The position numbers were made by a program, and so were the translations under genes. DNA of 64,000 nt from Gossypium raimondii (taxonomy: Eukaryota > Streptophyta > Magnoliopsida > Malvales > Malvaceae), in NCBI RefSeq assembly GCF_025698545.1, contig NC_068572.1, positions 2,294,001-2,358,000 on the forward strand, read 5' to 3'. Below are positions 12,993-25,454 of this stretch, in pieces (within the stretch, counting starts at the first letter, position 1; each line of letters opens with the position of its first letter). Under the pieces are notes generated by a model. It worked only from the letters and a program-made list of their open reading frames with translations. It searched no databases and was not told where the DNA came from.

Positions 12993-13589
12993 AGGGTCTG
13001 TTTGATAGCCAATAAAATGTTTTCCGAAGCTGTTTTACTTTTACGTAAAATGATTTACTAGAAAATATTTTCCGGTGTTTGATTGAATCATGTAAAATAT
13101 TTTCTCATTGTTTATGATTCACGAAAATATTTTCGAAAAAGTTGTTTTTACATATATTAATATATATTAATAAATTTTATATTTTAAATTATTTTTACAT
13201 ATATTGCAATGATTTATTTATAATAATACTCAATTATTAAGCTACAATATTAATCGTTATAAATTGAAAAAACTAATATCAAATAAATTATTTGTAATTG
13301 TGTTAAAAAACAAGTATTGAATAATTAAAAAAATAAGTTACTGGAAAATCGATAAATAGAAGCAGTTTTCTACCGGAAATGAAGGAAGGAATGAAGGAGG
13401 CGATAGAGAGGAGAGCACGGAAAATGTCTTACGGAAATTGAAAGGGTAAGACATTTTCCCTAAAATATAACCCATTTTCCCTTGTTTTGGAGTTTATTTT
13501 CCAAATGGAAAATGTTTTCCGCCAATCAAACGTTGGAAAAGTTGGAAATGATTTTCCGGAAAATCAATTCCGTCAATCAAACAGACCCT
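12993..13589. mobile_element. MITE with AGGGTCTGTTTGAT terminal inverted repeats
   Basis: The ends AGGGTCTGTTTGAT and ATCAAACAGACCCT are perfect 14-base inverted repeats. Inside them are the 'gaaaatnttttccg' blocks typical of a widespread plant MITE family with hAT-type (TAGGG) ends. No 8-base target duplication could be read with confidence. A related but larger copy is inserted in the first GH3 gene (31963-33212). A plus-strand ORF across its right end is not a gene. Confidence 0.8.
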
Positions 13590-13603
13590 TAGTTCAAATT
13601 ATA

Positions 13604-14205
13604 GTTAAATCTATTCATGACTCGGCTCAGTTAGAAGGTTTGCCCGAAAAATGGGAGGGTTGGGCAAAAGTATGGGCCTAAAAAATGAGATTGGGCAAAA
13701 AGACAAAACCCTTTTAGAAAATGGGTCGGGCCTCGGGTAAGGTTTTTTTGCCCGAGTCTGGCTCAACTCGAATTTGCAAAAAGAAAAAAATGTTGTTTTC
13801 TTGCTATTTTCTCACAGTTTTACTGTTATCTCACTATTATATTGTGACTATTTGTTGTTATTATTTAGATATTGTTTAACTTTTATTTTATTATTAATTT
13901 TGCTACTATTTTAAAGACATTTGCTTTTTACATTGCACTTATTTTAGTGTTATTTAAGTATATATATTTTTAATTTATTTTCAATTTGTTGGGAAACATT
14001 TATTTTAATATTTTTAGTATTTTTAATGTATTATATTTTTTTAAAAATTGTATCAAAAAATTTAACATAGGCCAGGCTCGGGTTTTAGTATTTTTATGGG
14101 GTCGAATTTGGACAAAATTTTAGATTCATTTTTCTGGGTCGAGTCGGGCCCAAACCTATCAAACGGGTCTAAAATTTTATCAAGACACGACCCGACCCAT
14201 AGGCA
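13604..14205. repeat. Copy of the hAT-like GGGTCGGG-rich short element, long subtype
   Basis: The left part 'gcccgaaaaatgggagggttgggc' and the right part 'cacgacccgacccata' are inverted relative to each other. The interior ('ttgctattttctcac', 'gttttactgttatc') matches the copies at 39100-39618 and 42036-42557. Exact termini and target duplication could not be fixed. Confidence 0.6.
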
Positions 14206-14293
14206 AATATAATTTAAACAACCGAGATTTAATTTTGATTTAATTTTCCTCTCTTGCTCTTTCCAAAAATCGATTGAATTTTATAGATCAAGA

Positions 14294-15019
14294 AAAAGAA
14301 ATGGAAGAAAGGAAAAGAAAAACTCTACTGAGAGAAAGAAAAAGAAAGCAGAAAAAGAGGATAGAAAAATTGGAAGAGAGAAATATAGAAGGAACGGAGG
14401 GAGAAAATGTTTTACCTGATGCTGCGATGAAGATGATTGTCCGTTCGCTTTTTCAGGTGAGAAAGTGGGAGAGGGTAAAGTGGGGAGCGTTTTTGTGGTG
14501 ATGTCTCCTTAAACACCGAATCAGTAATCGGTGGTGAGGAAACAGAGTAGAAATTAAATAATTTTATTGCATAGGCCCGTAATAGAATAAACCCGTAATA
14601 AGACATTCCATTGAACCAAACAGGTGTTTAGAGTTGGCCCACGAAATAGGGTTGTAATGGCTATGCCAAACCAAACATGGCCTAAGGGTATTTATGGTTC
14701 TTCTATTTCGTTTATTCCGGTTTTTGGTTGCTTGCATTGCAATTAACATCTATCGATTTCAAGCACCTGATACATGCTTCTGAATGATGTTTGCTTTTCC
14801 AGCTTGGTTATGGATCAAAGGGTAACAACTTCACTATTCGGGTCCACTATCAGTTCCATCATCAAGCAACACCGATCAGTTTCTCAAGGATCACGATCGC
14901 CAAATCGGAGAAGCTGTTCGTCGAGCACGCCTCGACAAGGCAAAGATGAAGGAAGTTCAGTTACAAGAGTACGACCAAATATCAACCAATCCGTTATTAG
15001 TTTCAGGTCGTTGAGCTGA
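14294..15019 (+). pseudogene. Doubtful short gene or gene relic, unassigned
   Basis: An ATG at 14301 opens a Lys/Arg/Glu-rich frame ending at a good donor (TTTTTCAG|GTGAGA, 14457). A possible acceptor lies at 14801-14802. After it, one frame from about 14842 to 14999 reads like real protein (DQFLKDHDRQIGEAVRRARL, then DKAKMKEVQLQEYDQ) and ends NPLLVSGR before a stop. That frame does not join exon 1 without a one-base shift; the frame that does join ends early, and a third frame is Ser/Arg-rich. I do not recognise the product. It may be the 3' end of a gene, a frameshifted relic, or chance. The intron contains inverted-repeat sequence (about 14560-14700). Confidence 0.25.
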
Positions 15020-16181
15020 ATTTTGCATCTCAAGATGATCACTGCAAATAATTTTGGTTGCTGTGATCCTAGTTGTTGGGTGGCCTTTTTATTTCTGTAT
15101 AGTTTTTATTTTCAGCCCCTAGGAAAGTGGGTAGTGGGCATATATAGCTATGATTATTCTTGTAGAGCTTATTAGCAGCCATAAGAGAATGGAATGAAAG
15201 AAGCAAATTCTAGAAGTAATTGCAGTAGCATTAATGTTGAATGAAAAACACATGTAGCTTTAGAAACTGGGTTTACGTACGTTTTTAATTTTTAACAAGA
15301 AAATGGATTATTCAACTATCAGCACAGACATGCTATCTATCCTTAGTTGGTAAAGGATCAAAAAGGGAGCTGTATGGAAAATTTGGGCACCGACCCAGAA
15401 ATCCTTCACCATTCCGACTAATAAATGAGCGGCATATTTTACTTTCTTTAGAATCTGCTCAAAATTAATTCTCTATTCACTACTATATAACTCCTGAATT
15501 CTTAGAACTAAATTTCTACGTAAATACCCTCTCAAATTACCATTGATACCTTTAATAGCATCTCAAATCTCTATGTAAATATCTCTCAAACTAACTCTCT
15601 ATTCACGTCTTTTGTTATGGTTAAGATAATTTATATTTATTTAATTTATTAAATAAAATTTAACCAATATTCATATCGTATGAAAATATGATAAAAAATT
15701 AAATACTTTCTCTATCCCAATAAATAAAAACATAATAGTAGTCACACATAATTAAAATTTACAAATATATATTTAAAATTACTTCATTGAATTTTTTTAT
15801 AATATATATACTTTTAATATATATATATATATATAAATTACGTCATTTTGTTTATCCATATTTAATTTTAAAGAATAAAAGGTAAAAACGAAAAAGAAAA
15901 TTCATCATTAAAAATTAAAATGTGACAAATTTAGTATATATTGTGTTAGAATATATTTATATTTGTGAGTCTCGTTATTTCTTCAGTGATTAAGATTGAT
16001 CTTTGAATCTGAATGTTTGTTGGATTCAATGGTAAGAAGTTCGATACTTCTTATGAAAATTTTTAGTTTGAGTTTTGTGGACGGAAAAAATAGTGCTGGA
16101 AAAGCTTTTCAACTTGATTTCGAAATTAATTAAGCTGATTTAAATTGGAAGAAATTTATGAGTTTTGGGTATAAGATAGAA
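15020..16181. other. AT-rich spacer, no gene seen
   Basis: Includes a short (TA)n run near 15811-15835 and long A/T stretches. No reading frame, terminal repeat or RNA gene was recognised. Confidence 0.5.
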
Positions 16182-16710
16182 GGGTAAACTACACTCAATG
16201 TCACTAAACTAATAATAAGTTTATATTTTGGTCACTCAACTTTAAAAAATTACAAAACAGTCCATGAACCATTCGAAAATTTTTATTTAAGTTACTGGGC
16301 TATTAATTTTTTTAAATAAATCTGGCTAGTAAGCTTCAAACAACGATTCCACGATTAGTATGGTGGATTAATACCCACCAATAAGTATAATAACATATCT
16401 TAGATTCAAGTGGATCTAACAGCCAGTGTCAAAAATCAGAAAAGAAAGCTGTATAGATTTTAATTCGCAGATTTGTTATGTTCAAAGCTGTTTCATGAAA
16501 AAAAATTGAATTATAGACGTGAATGGGAAGAAGAACTTTCGATTGGTGCAAGTGGTGTGAACAAAGAAGGCTATACAATATCAATTTTAACAGTCCAATA
16601 ATTTAAATGAATACTTTTGAATAGTTCAATAGTCATTTTGTAATCTTTTGAAGTAAAGGGACCAAAATGTAAACTTACTAATAGTTGAGTGACTTGGGTG
16701 TAGTTTACCC
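16182..16710. mobile_element. MITE with GGGTAAACTAC terminal inverted repeats
   Basis: Ends GGGTAAACTAC and GTAGTTTACCC are perfect 11-base inverted repeats. The inner ends pair ('ataataagtttatattttggtcactc' partly with 'gaccaaaatgtaaacttac'). It belongs to the same family as 9506-10100 and 62903-63407, and lies about 85 bases upstream of the TATA box of the next gene. Confidence 0.8.
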
Positions 16711-16794
16711 AAAATAGAATCCAAAATTCGGGTTCGGGTAACCCGACGGGTCCTTCCTTAAACCATCATCGAATAAATCATATCCAAAAGCTTC

Positions 16795-16800
16795 TATAAA
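16795..16800 (+). promoter_or_regulatory. Candidate TATA box of the DnaJ-zinc-finger-like gene
   Basis: CTTCTATAAACC lies 85-90 bases before the start codon at 16885, which gives a normal short 5' leader of about 55 bases. Confidence 0.55.
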
Positions 16801-16884
16801 CCCCAATAGAAAAGATGAAACAAAATTGAAAGCGTCGACGTTATCCAAAACCCAGCTGCCACTTCTCTTTCACTTTTGATAGCC

Positions 16885-19800
16885 ATGTCCCGAGGAACGG
16901 AGAAGCTTATAAAGAGTGTAAAGCAATTTGCAGATACCCAATATAAGTTCTTCTCAACTAGATATGGACAACAAGTGATTGACATTTTGGAGTTCCCAAT
17001 CAAAGTAGTGCTCTCTCCGTTCACTCTTGCCTTTGACATTGCTGGGTCCGCTCCTCGTGGGTTTGGCATCCCCGAGTTTATCTCCAAGCTTTCTCATACT
17101 TCTATCTTTGTAAGTTTTTCATCTATGTCAAGTTTAAGTCTTTTGTTCCAATGGGTTCTAAGTTTTTCTTCCTTTTTTGTTGGTTCCTATGTTCTTTGTT
17201 ATAATTGTGCTTTGCTGTAATGTGTATCTTCAAGTCTATTGAATTTTTGAGCTTTTGTTGAAAGTTTTAAGTCTTTTGCTCCAATGGGTTCTAAGTTTTT
17301 CTTCCTTTTTTGTTGGTTCGTATGTTCTTTGTTATAATTATACTTTGCTGTAATATGTAGATTCAAGTCTACTAAAATTTTGAGCTTTTTTTGAAATTTC
17401 ATGTCCTTTGCTCCAATAGGTTCTAAGTTTTTCTTCCTTTTTGTTGGTTAGTATGTTCTTTGTTGTAATTATACTTTGCCGTAATGTGTAGATTCAAGTC
17501 TATTGAGTTTTTGAGCTTTTTGTTGAAAGTTTTAAGTCTTTTGCTTTAATGGGTTCTAACTCTCACTTCCTTTTTTGTTGGTTGGTATGTTCTTTGTGTA
17601 ATAATTGTAATCTCCAGAAATGGGTAGCTTCTGTTCTTTTAAATTTTTGAGCTTTTGTTGAAATTTCATGTCTTTTGCTCCAATGGGTTCTAAGTTTTCC
17701 TTATCTTTTTGTGGTTGGTATGTTCTTTATAGGTTAGGATGAGTCCATTATTTTTCATCCATTAAATGTGAAAGTCAACTTGTGAACCGTGATTAAACAT
17801 GTATTGGATAATAATGGACAAAAAAAGTAATGAAGGAGGAGCCAAACCTGTTCTCTATTAATAATCATGATTTGCTGAAATGTGTCCATCGCAGGCTATT
17901 GCTGCTTTTGGAACCTATGATATTGCTTTAGAGCTAGGAAAGAAGGTGATATGTCAAAGGTACATTTCAATATCCTTAGAAGTTAAATCCTGGATTTGCT
18001 CATCATTGATTGAATTTCATAGAACTTGTGAATGGCTTCAACTTCTACATTTTTCTAATAAAGAAACAAATAAAACAAATTTTCTACACTTAAGTTTCAT
18101 ACTTTCTGGCATATGTTCAATGGTCTGTTACTAAAGAAACACTGAAATTTTGGCACATCATTAACCATATTATTTATCAATGTCATGAAGTAGAACGGAC
18201 AGTAAAATAAGAACCAAGTTTTGTTGAAAGGAATACATGTCTTCGATTTATTTCTTTACCTTTTCTTACATGAGATTGGTCTGTCAAGTTTAGGAACTGT
18301 CGTACTTGCAATGGATGGCAAGCTTTGCGGTGTACTATGTGCAAAGGATCAGGGAAAGTGCACTATCAAGTGAAAACTCATTCCTTGAGAAGGTAAATCA
18401 ACCTCCACTATTTTCTTACTATAAAGTCGTAACTATATAGTCTTCTTTTTTTAAGTTTGAAATTTGAATCGCATTCTCAATAACCGACTTTGTTTAGCTA
18501 TGTGAATTATGATTGTTTTTAATATGAAATTTTGACTATTTCTGAATCTTCACAGTGGGGAGAAGGCAACTGCAGAATGTGTTGCAGATGCTATTGCTGA
18601 TAATCGAGCAGAGTTAGTGCACCTCCCATCTGCCATTGATCTTAATGCACCGTTGCCGTCTAAAGAATGCCCAACTTGTGATGGAACCGTGAGTCTTATC
18701 TTTCTTTTGTTGGAGAATTTTCTTAACCGGACAATTTTCGGTTTTGATCCTCGGTTCAAACATGTGTTGCTTGTAGGGAGTAATGCACTGTCCCGAATGC
18801 AAGCGCAAAATACAAGTCAGGATCTCTGCGGATGATGTGAGTTGTTTCTATCACTCTTAGCGTATGGGACGTTTGATGATTTACATTTTCTTGAATAAAA
18901 AAGGCTACTTGTTTAAATACAACTTAGTTTCTTTCTTTTTTTTCTTTGTCAACTTTTTTAATTGATTGTAAATTTCCAGAACATTCGACAACCTTTTTTT
19001 AGTTGTGCTTCTACTAGCTTTGTTCGGGTTTTCTTGTTTGTTTCATGCTAAAGTTGCCCATCCTTAAATTTAACTTGCTTTTTGTAGATAATGGAACCTC
19101 CATGGAAAGCCTATAACATCTTAAGGAAGATGGACTATCCGTATGAGGCAAGTATCCTAACTTATCCATTACGTACTTTTCAATGTTGAAACTTCTGGAG
19201 AACATTTTGTATCATCAAATAATTGAAAATGAACATGTTATTATCTAAATTCACTAGAATACGAAAAGAGTCCTATTTCTGTTTTCCCATGCACACCATA
19301 TCTTTGATCCATCAAAATACTCAAGGTACTAGAATTAGTGTCCATAAATGATTCCTTGTCATATACTTCTTCTCATTTAATTTGATATCTCTTCGCCAAA
19401 CTTGCCATTTCAGCACATTGTTCACAGCATGAAAGACCCCAGCATTGCAGCTTTTTGGTTGCTTACCCTGCCTCAGATTGTGGGTGGACTCGAGTATGAT
19501 GATGATGTGAAGCAGAAAATTTGGTGGCAATACAAGGTATAGATTTCTATGATCTCACTTTTTTTCATATCGATATCCTAAGAATCCATGGCAATAAATG
19601 GATAGCATTTTGGAGATTGAACGTGAACCATATTGTTAGAAATCTAGTCTACATGATAATATGTATGTATGTATGAACTCACTACTCAATACATGACATT
19701 CATTATTATCTAATCAAAGCATTCTTGTAATTGCTTTATTTTCTATTGAATTTAGGAATCAATGCGGTATGACCAACTACGGGATGTAGTGGCAAAGCGA

Positions 19801-21311
19801 AATCCAGGCTGGGAGCACTTGCAGGAAGTAAGATCATGTTTTATGTAGGCATTTATTTTTTAGTAACATGTCTAAGATAACTATGTAGTACAATATGAGT
19901 CCTTGGAATGTCATATGTGTAGGATAGTTATGTCACACATGGCTACTTCAAGAAAATGAATAGTTGGAGCAACATATCATATGGTTTCTTTCTTTGGAAA
20001 GTTCATGACGTGACCTAGTTTAACATTCACAGGGCTTGATTACCCTAGATCCTGTTCGTGCGAGGGATGACCCTGTTGTAGTGAAAAATGTTCCTTATTA
20101 CAAGGCCAAGAAAGCATTGGAGGCCGAAGTCATGAGACTAGATCCTCCTCCACGGCCACAAAATTGGGGTGTGAGTATCCTCAGCTGTCATATTGTATAA
20201 TTTGTATATTTCATAGAAAGAAACTGTAATGGCAATAATCGGACTAAACTTTGGTGGTGCTTTCAGAATCTGGACCTTCCCCTAAATGCATCTTCGTGGA
20301 GCGAAGATGATCTTAAAGATCCAGCAAAACTGTATGAAATGACTGTTCTTCTTAATGCTCAACGAGAAATTGCTGATAAACTTTTAGATGCGCAATGGGA
20401 AACCAAATGGCGTCAAGAGAAGGTATTTAATCAAACTTGTGCCACCCAAGTCCAAGTATCATAACACATACATTTAAACTTATTTTCTCTTAGAGACTGC
20501 TTCCTTTATTTCTATAATGGATTCAGTATGTCTTATTTTTGTGTGTATTTTCTATCATAACCGATATTTGGTGTTTAGTTAAATGAGATGTTGGAGGAGA
20601 AGGTGCGACCGTACATTCAGAACATTGATAATGGCGTCCTTCCTCAACCGATCGTAATACCATCACAAACTGGGAATCAAAAGGTTTGTATTTTCTTTTT
20701 TCACTTACAAATGTTATGTTATAGTCTTGTATTGAATGCAATTATAATCAGCTCTGATGGTAAAAGTATCATGGAGGCTCCGAACTAGGAGTCGGATTGT
20801 ATTTTACCCCCTCTACTTAAAAAAATAAATGGACAAATTAGTCTTTGTATGATAAATCAAAGAGCAAACTGGTGCTTTTATTAAAAATTCCATTTATTTT
20901 TACTGATATAATCTAGTCCTTATACATCAGTACGAGTTACACATGGCATGCCACATGTCACTGTCGGTTATTTTATCAACCATGTTAGTTTTTAACAATA
21001 CAAATAGATTATGGACTTTGTTCGACATATGTATTGAATACGTATTGAACACGAGAGTATAATCCTTCAAATATATGAAAAACCTTCTAAGCAATAGCAG
21101 ACTCATACCCAACACTCACTCTCCGGTTGGGATTAAATATTATGAAAGCAATGAGGATGGTATAGGCTTATTGTGAAGTCTTTGCACAGCGGAAGTTTTA
21201 AACTTGCTACTTGCTATGCCATTTCAATTGTTAGGTATTAATAATAATAATGTTGGTAACTTTGTGTTTATGTTGCAGAGGGGTAGAAGGAAGAGATGGC
21301 TATTCTTCTAA
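16885..21311 (+). CDS. DnaJ-type Cys-rich (zinc-finger-like) domain protein, function not known to me
   Basis: Twelve exons give 422 aa in frame: 16885-17109, 17895-17959, 18294-18392, 18556-18688, 18777-18836, 19088-19147, 19414-19536, 19756-19827, 20033-20170, 20267-20422, 20579-20683, 21279-21311. Two paired motifs resemble the cysteine-rich domain of Hsp40: C99-R-T-C102 with C110-T-M-C113-KGSG, and C168-P-T-C171-DGTG with C179-P-E-C182. There is no J domain (no HPD), so this belongs to the zinc-finger-only DnaJ-like proteins, several of which are plastid assembly factors. The N-terminus (MSRGTEKLIKSVKQFADTQY) is not an obvious transit peptide. The middle has WWQYKESMRYDQLRD and PGWEHLQEGLITLDP; the end is basic, RGRRKRWLFF. 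Intron 6 has a GC donor (GAG|GCAAGT). An AATAAA at 21404-21409 lies 93 bases after the stop. The family call rests on motif spacing; compartment and substrate are unknown. Confidence 0.88.
17136..17735. repeat. Tandem repeat of about 133 bp, 4.5 copies, in intron 1
   Basis: The unit beginning 'aagtcttttgctccaatggg' and ending 'gagcttttgttgaaa' recurs at 17136, 17269, 17401, 17534 and 17668, a period of 132-134 bases. The copies differ by scattered substitutions and small indels. The array fills most of the first intron. Confidence 0.9.
20758..20999. repeat. Right-truncated copy of the 11489-type element, in intron 11
   Basis: GGTAAAAGTATCATGGAGGC, then 'aggagtcggattgtattttac', matches the left half of the element at 11489-11798. 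The right terminal repeat is missing. Confidence 0.6.
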
Positions 21312-21622
21312 ATCATATCAACCCATTTTTGTATCTATTTATAGCCATGGCTATGACTCAATTTTCCAATCTTGTATTTGTGATTTAGGCATGAATATTA
21401 TTCAATAAACTTTTTCAAGGTACGAGCCGGTAGACTTGATTCATATCGGCTCTGGATCATGTAATTTGTACTTGGGTTGAATTACTCTTATAAAAGTATT
21501 TTTATTTGAATTTAATTACAAAATATTTATTAATAACTTTTTATTCTAATGAATACTAATTTGGATGGCCCGAAATGGGCTTAGATAAAAAAAAATTATA
21601 ATATTTCATGAGTAGTTGATAT

Positions 21623-22146
21623 TGGAGGTATTCATGGGTCAAATTGGGTTGTGTTTGGGTCGAGTTTAAGTATGATATTGACATATTTTATACTTATCTA
21701 AATTTAGCCTGGTCTAAAATTTTACTTAAACCCATTCATATCTGTAAAAGATTAACTTAAGTCTATTTTAGGTCCGTCTATATTATTTTTTTTAAAAATA
21801 TTTATATTGTTTTATTTTGATATTTAATAATTTTATACATTTCTTATTTATTGAAAATTTTTATATAGTATTAACATTATTTTAATGTTTACATTAGAGT
21901 AGTATTATGTATTTAGTATAAGTTTATTTTTTAATGTGTTTTAAATTACATAATATATAAAAATAACATAATATAAAGTATTATAAATTTAAAATGAGTT
22001 GGGCTCGGCCTTAAGTGTTCAAGCTTGAGGTCGACCCATATTTTTAACAGGCCTAATTTTTTTGTCTAAACCCATTTTCGGGTATAATATTTTTGCTCAA
22101 ACCCTCTCGAATTTCGGGTGGGTAGCCTGAATCATGAACAAGTCTA
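21623..22146. mobile_element. hAT-like short non-autonomous element with 8-bp target duplication
   Basis: The right end ATCATGAACAAGTCTA and the left end TGGAGGTATTCATGGGTC are degenerate inverted repeats. The flanks GTTGATAT and GTTGAGAT match at 7 of 8 bases, as expected for a hAT target duplication. The interior (GGGTCGAG, GGGCTCGG, TTTTGCTCAAACCC) is that of the family at 44740-45132. No coding capacity. Confidence 0.7.
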
Positions 22147-22859
22147 GTTGAGATGAATATTGATGGATTAAATTTTGATATAATCGCTTAGTTGCCTCTT
22201 GCAATTAAGTAGGGTTGATAAAGAAGGATCAAGAAAATTGAAAATCCAATCTCATGTATAAAAACTTCTTTTTGGGTCATTAGAAGGTTTATGTATATTT
22301 TTAATTGAAAGGAACTGGAAAAGAAATTGTATTAATTTGAAATTTATGGGTAAAATAAACAAAACTATGGTATAAAATATATGAAAAAAATGTGAAAATT
22401 ATTATTTTTAAATTATTAAATTCAAAATATTCTAATTTTATTTATGAAAATTAAAAATGTTAACAATTTATAATATCTTTTGTTGACACCATTTTTTGAT
22501 AAAACGGGGTCGACTTGGATTTTGAAAACAGAAATGAAAACGGGAGTCGTCACCAATCCTTTTTGATGAGGTGTGATCGGATCACCTCGAAAAATAGTTG
22601 TTTTTAATAAACGATTTGATTTTATTAAAACAACGATTTTGGTCCACGAAATTTAGAAAAACGAGTTCGGGAGTCGGTTGCGTACGAGGAATGATTAACA
22701 CCCTCGTAACGCCCAAAATTGGTACCTAGTTGATTAATTAATGTCTCAGTGTCGAAAATTGAAAATTTTGAAGATACTTAAAATACGATCATTTGTTTTA
22801 AAACTTATATGAAACGAGATACTCGTTAAGATCCTCTCATTTCGGAAAGATAAAATGTC

Positions 22860-23305
22860 ACACCCAATGAGTTAGGGCACGATATTTCGCATCTTCGAAA
22901 ATGAGCTTATCTAAGAGCTCGCACAATAAAATTTAAAAGGATATTCAATTGTTTAAGTCGTATAAAAATTACAACCCAATACGTTAGGGCACAATTTCTC
23001 AAAATACTAAACATTGAATATTTCCTTTATTATTTTTAAAAAAAGAAAATCCTCGTCTCGAGAAAGCAATTGTCATGTCCAATGCGTTAGGACACAACAT
23101 ATTAAATTCCCGATGCGCGAGTGAATGCCGAAAATTTACTTATTTCAAAAAATATTTAGCTATCTCGGATTTTAAAAAGGGGATCATGACCAATAAGTTA
23201 GGATGCAATCCTTTTTTAATATCCGAGATCGTTTAAAACTTGAGTTTGAAAAGATTCGGGTATTTAAATTTATCGTGAAAATCAAAACCCCATAAATTAT
23301 GGTAC
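22860..23305. repeat. Degenerate tandem motif inside the large LTR
   Basis: Variants of 'CCAATGNGTTAGGGCACGA' occur near 22865, 22977, 23077, 23190 and 23289, spaced about 100-113 bases. Each is preceded by an AAAATT/GAAAG-rich stretch and followed by a TTCTC/TTTCGCAT-like stretch. The copies are strongly diverged. Confidence 0.65.
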
Positions 23306-23572
23306 GACCTTCTCGAATCTAAACACAAGATGCAATTTATTTGAAACGGATTTTGATATATCGGGTAAAATGAAACACGATGTTAATGCACGTAACAAAA
23401 TAATAATAAATTCAATAAGGTATGTATGAGCCATCACCAAAAATGAAATAAATAAACATAAGAAACAAATCAATTATATAATATCAAATAAATGAACGAA
23501 TAGAATGAAAACATTCTTTTAAAACAATAATGAGCATGTGAATAACAAATAAGAAAATGCATAAAAATTAAA

Positions 23573-23573
<1 letters not shown>

Positions 23574-23603
<30 letters not shown>

Positions 23604-23632
23604 TAAAATGTATATATATATATATATATAAA
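23574..23632. repeat. (AT)n microsatellite
   Basis: Two near-pure TA runs separated by 'aattaaaatg'. More TA-rich DNA continues to about 24090. Overlapping Tyr/Ile-rich reading frames are artefacts of the repeat. Confidence 0.9.
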
Positions 23633-24212
23633 TTAAAAGATATCTATGAATGTGTGTATATATATTTATCAAAAGAATACGTACATAGATATATATATAT
23701 ATATATGCATATGTATTGAAAAATATAAAAAAAATATGTATATACTGAAAAAGGATTTTAAAATATAAGGAATAGGTATACGTATTTATGAAAATAAAAT
23801 GTGTGAACAAATATAGATATGTACATACAAATATAAATAAGTCACAAAAACATATTATAAAAATGCATGTGTATATTTAAAAATTATGAAATGTATGAAA
23901 ATATACAGTATGTATATAAATGTATTTTGAAGCTACAAAATATAAAATATTCACATGAACGTATATTAAAATATATGTATATATGTATTTCAAATTATAA
24001 AGAAAAAAATGCAAAAGATATATGTATGGGTGGTACTATTATACGTATGTATATATATATCTATATATATAAATATAAAACATAAAAGACAAACATGTTT
24101 GTATGTACATGTATACATAATGAAGCTTGGGGTCAAAAGTATATATGAATACATGGTGATAATAATAAATAAGAAATACAATAAATAATCATGCATTAAT
24201 AAATGAACAATA

Positions 24213-24213
<1 letters not shown>

Positions 24214-24246
<33 letters not shown>
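24214..24246. repeat. (AAT)n microsatellite
   Basis: About eleven uninterrupted AAT/ATA units within the large LTR. Confidence 0.9.
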
Positions 24247-25454
24247 TATAAATAAAAAAAAGTAATAGTAATAACAGTATTAAACATAATAATAGTAGTA
24301 AAAATAATGATAATATTATTAAAATTAATTAATAGCATCAATATACAAAAGGGGACTAATTTGAACTTAAAACGGAACTTCGGGGGTAAATCCACCAACA
24401 AATAAAGGGGAAAGACTCTTTTGAATGCGCGCATAACATGGAGGGATTAAAAGGGTAATTTTCCCTTCTCCTCCCGAACGGCGTCCTTCGAATAGGGACC
24501 GAACTGAAATCGCAGAAAATTATAGGGTAAAATTTAAAAAAATGTATAAAACTTGATTAAAAATGTTAACAAAGCGGAAGGACTAGGGTAGCAATTATAC
24601 CCTAGTCACAAAACACGCGGATCCTCCTGGTAACGGGTCGGGTCACGCGCGGGTCGCGCAAAACGGTGCCGTTTTGGCGCTGAGATCCCAGGTGAAACAA
24701 GGTCGTTTTTCATTTGGTTTAAATGTTAAAAAACCCTAAAAAAATCAGATTTATCTCCCATTTTAAAAAAAAAACAGAGAGCTTTGGAGCTCTCTCTCAA
24801 ACCCCCAAATTCGGCCATGGGTTCGGTTGTTGCCGCCGCCGTAGCGCCACCGTGGCCAGTGGCCGGTGCTGCGCAAGAGGGGCGTTTCGAACCCTAGTTT
24901 TCGGCGCGTACAAAGGCGAAGCCTTTTTGAGCCGATGGGCCACAAGAAAAGGGTGTTTGAAACCTTCCTTCGAATCCAGATCCAACGTCGACGGAGGGTC
25001 ACCGGCGACGGGATCGTAAGTCGATTTAGGTAAACCCTTCCCCTATTTTATTTGTTTCCTTATTAAGCACTTAACACGGATTCAAAAGAAAATAAAAAAA
25101 CAAAGTAAATGGCTTTCAAAAGAAATCGGAGAAAAAAACCTTTTGAATCTCTCTATTCTTTTTATTTTTTCGTTTTTTTGTTTCTAAAAAACCCCCCTTT
25201 TACAAGAATGAAGTTCGGCTCTTATAGCCGAAAAAATACAATACTTGTTTTTTTTTCTTTTCTTTTGTTTCCTTCTGCTTGGTTGCGTGTTTGCTTGTTT
25301 TGCAGGTGGAGCAAACGGCGATGGGACGTGATGAACGGCAGCCAGCAGAGGTCAGAAGGTTGGTGTACGGCGCAAGTGATGGTGACAGGCCTTACGGAGC
25401 GGCGTATCAAGGGTTAGGGGGGATTAGGGTTTTCTGATAGCTTTAGGTTATTGG

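Noticed and set aside
23568..24196. Tyr/Ile-rich reading frames on both strands
   Set aside because: They are translations of (TA)n-type repeats.
24723..25019. Open reading frame of 98 codons in a GC-rich stretch
   Set aside because: It lies inside the large LTR, shows overlapping open frames on both strands, and has no recognisable domain. GC-rich composition alone explains the absence of stops.
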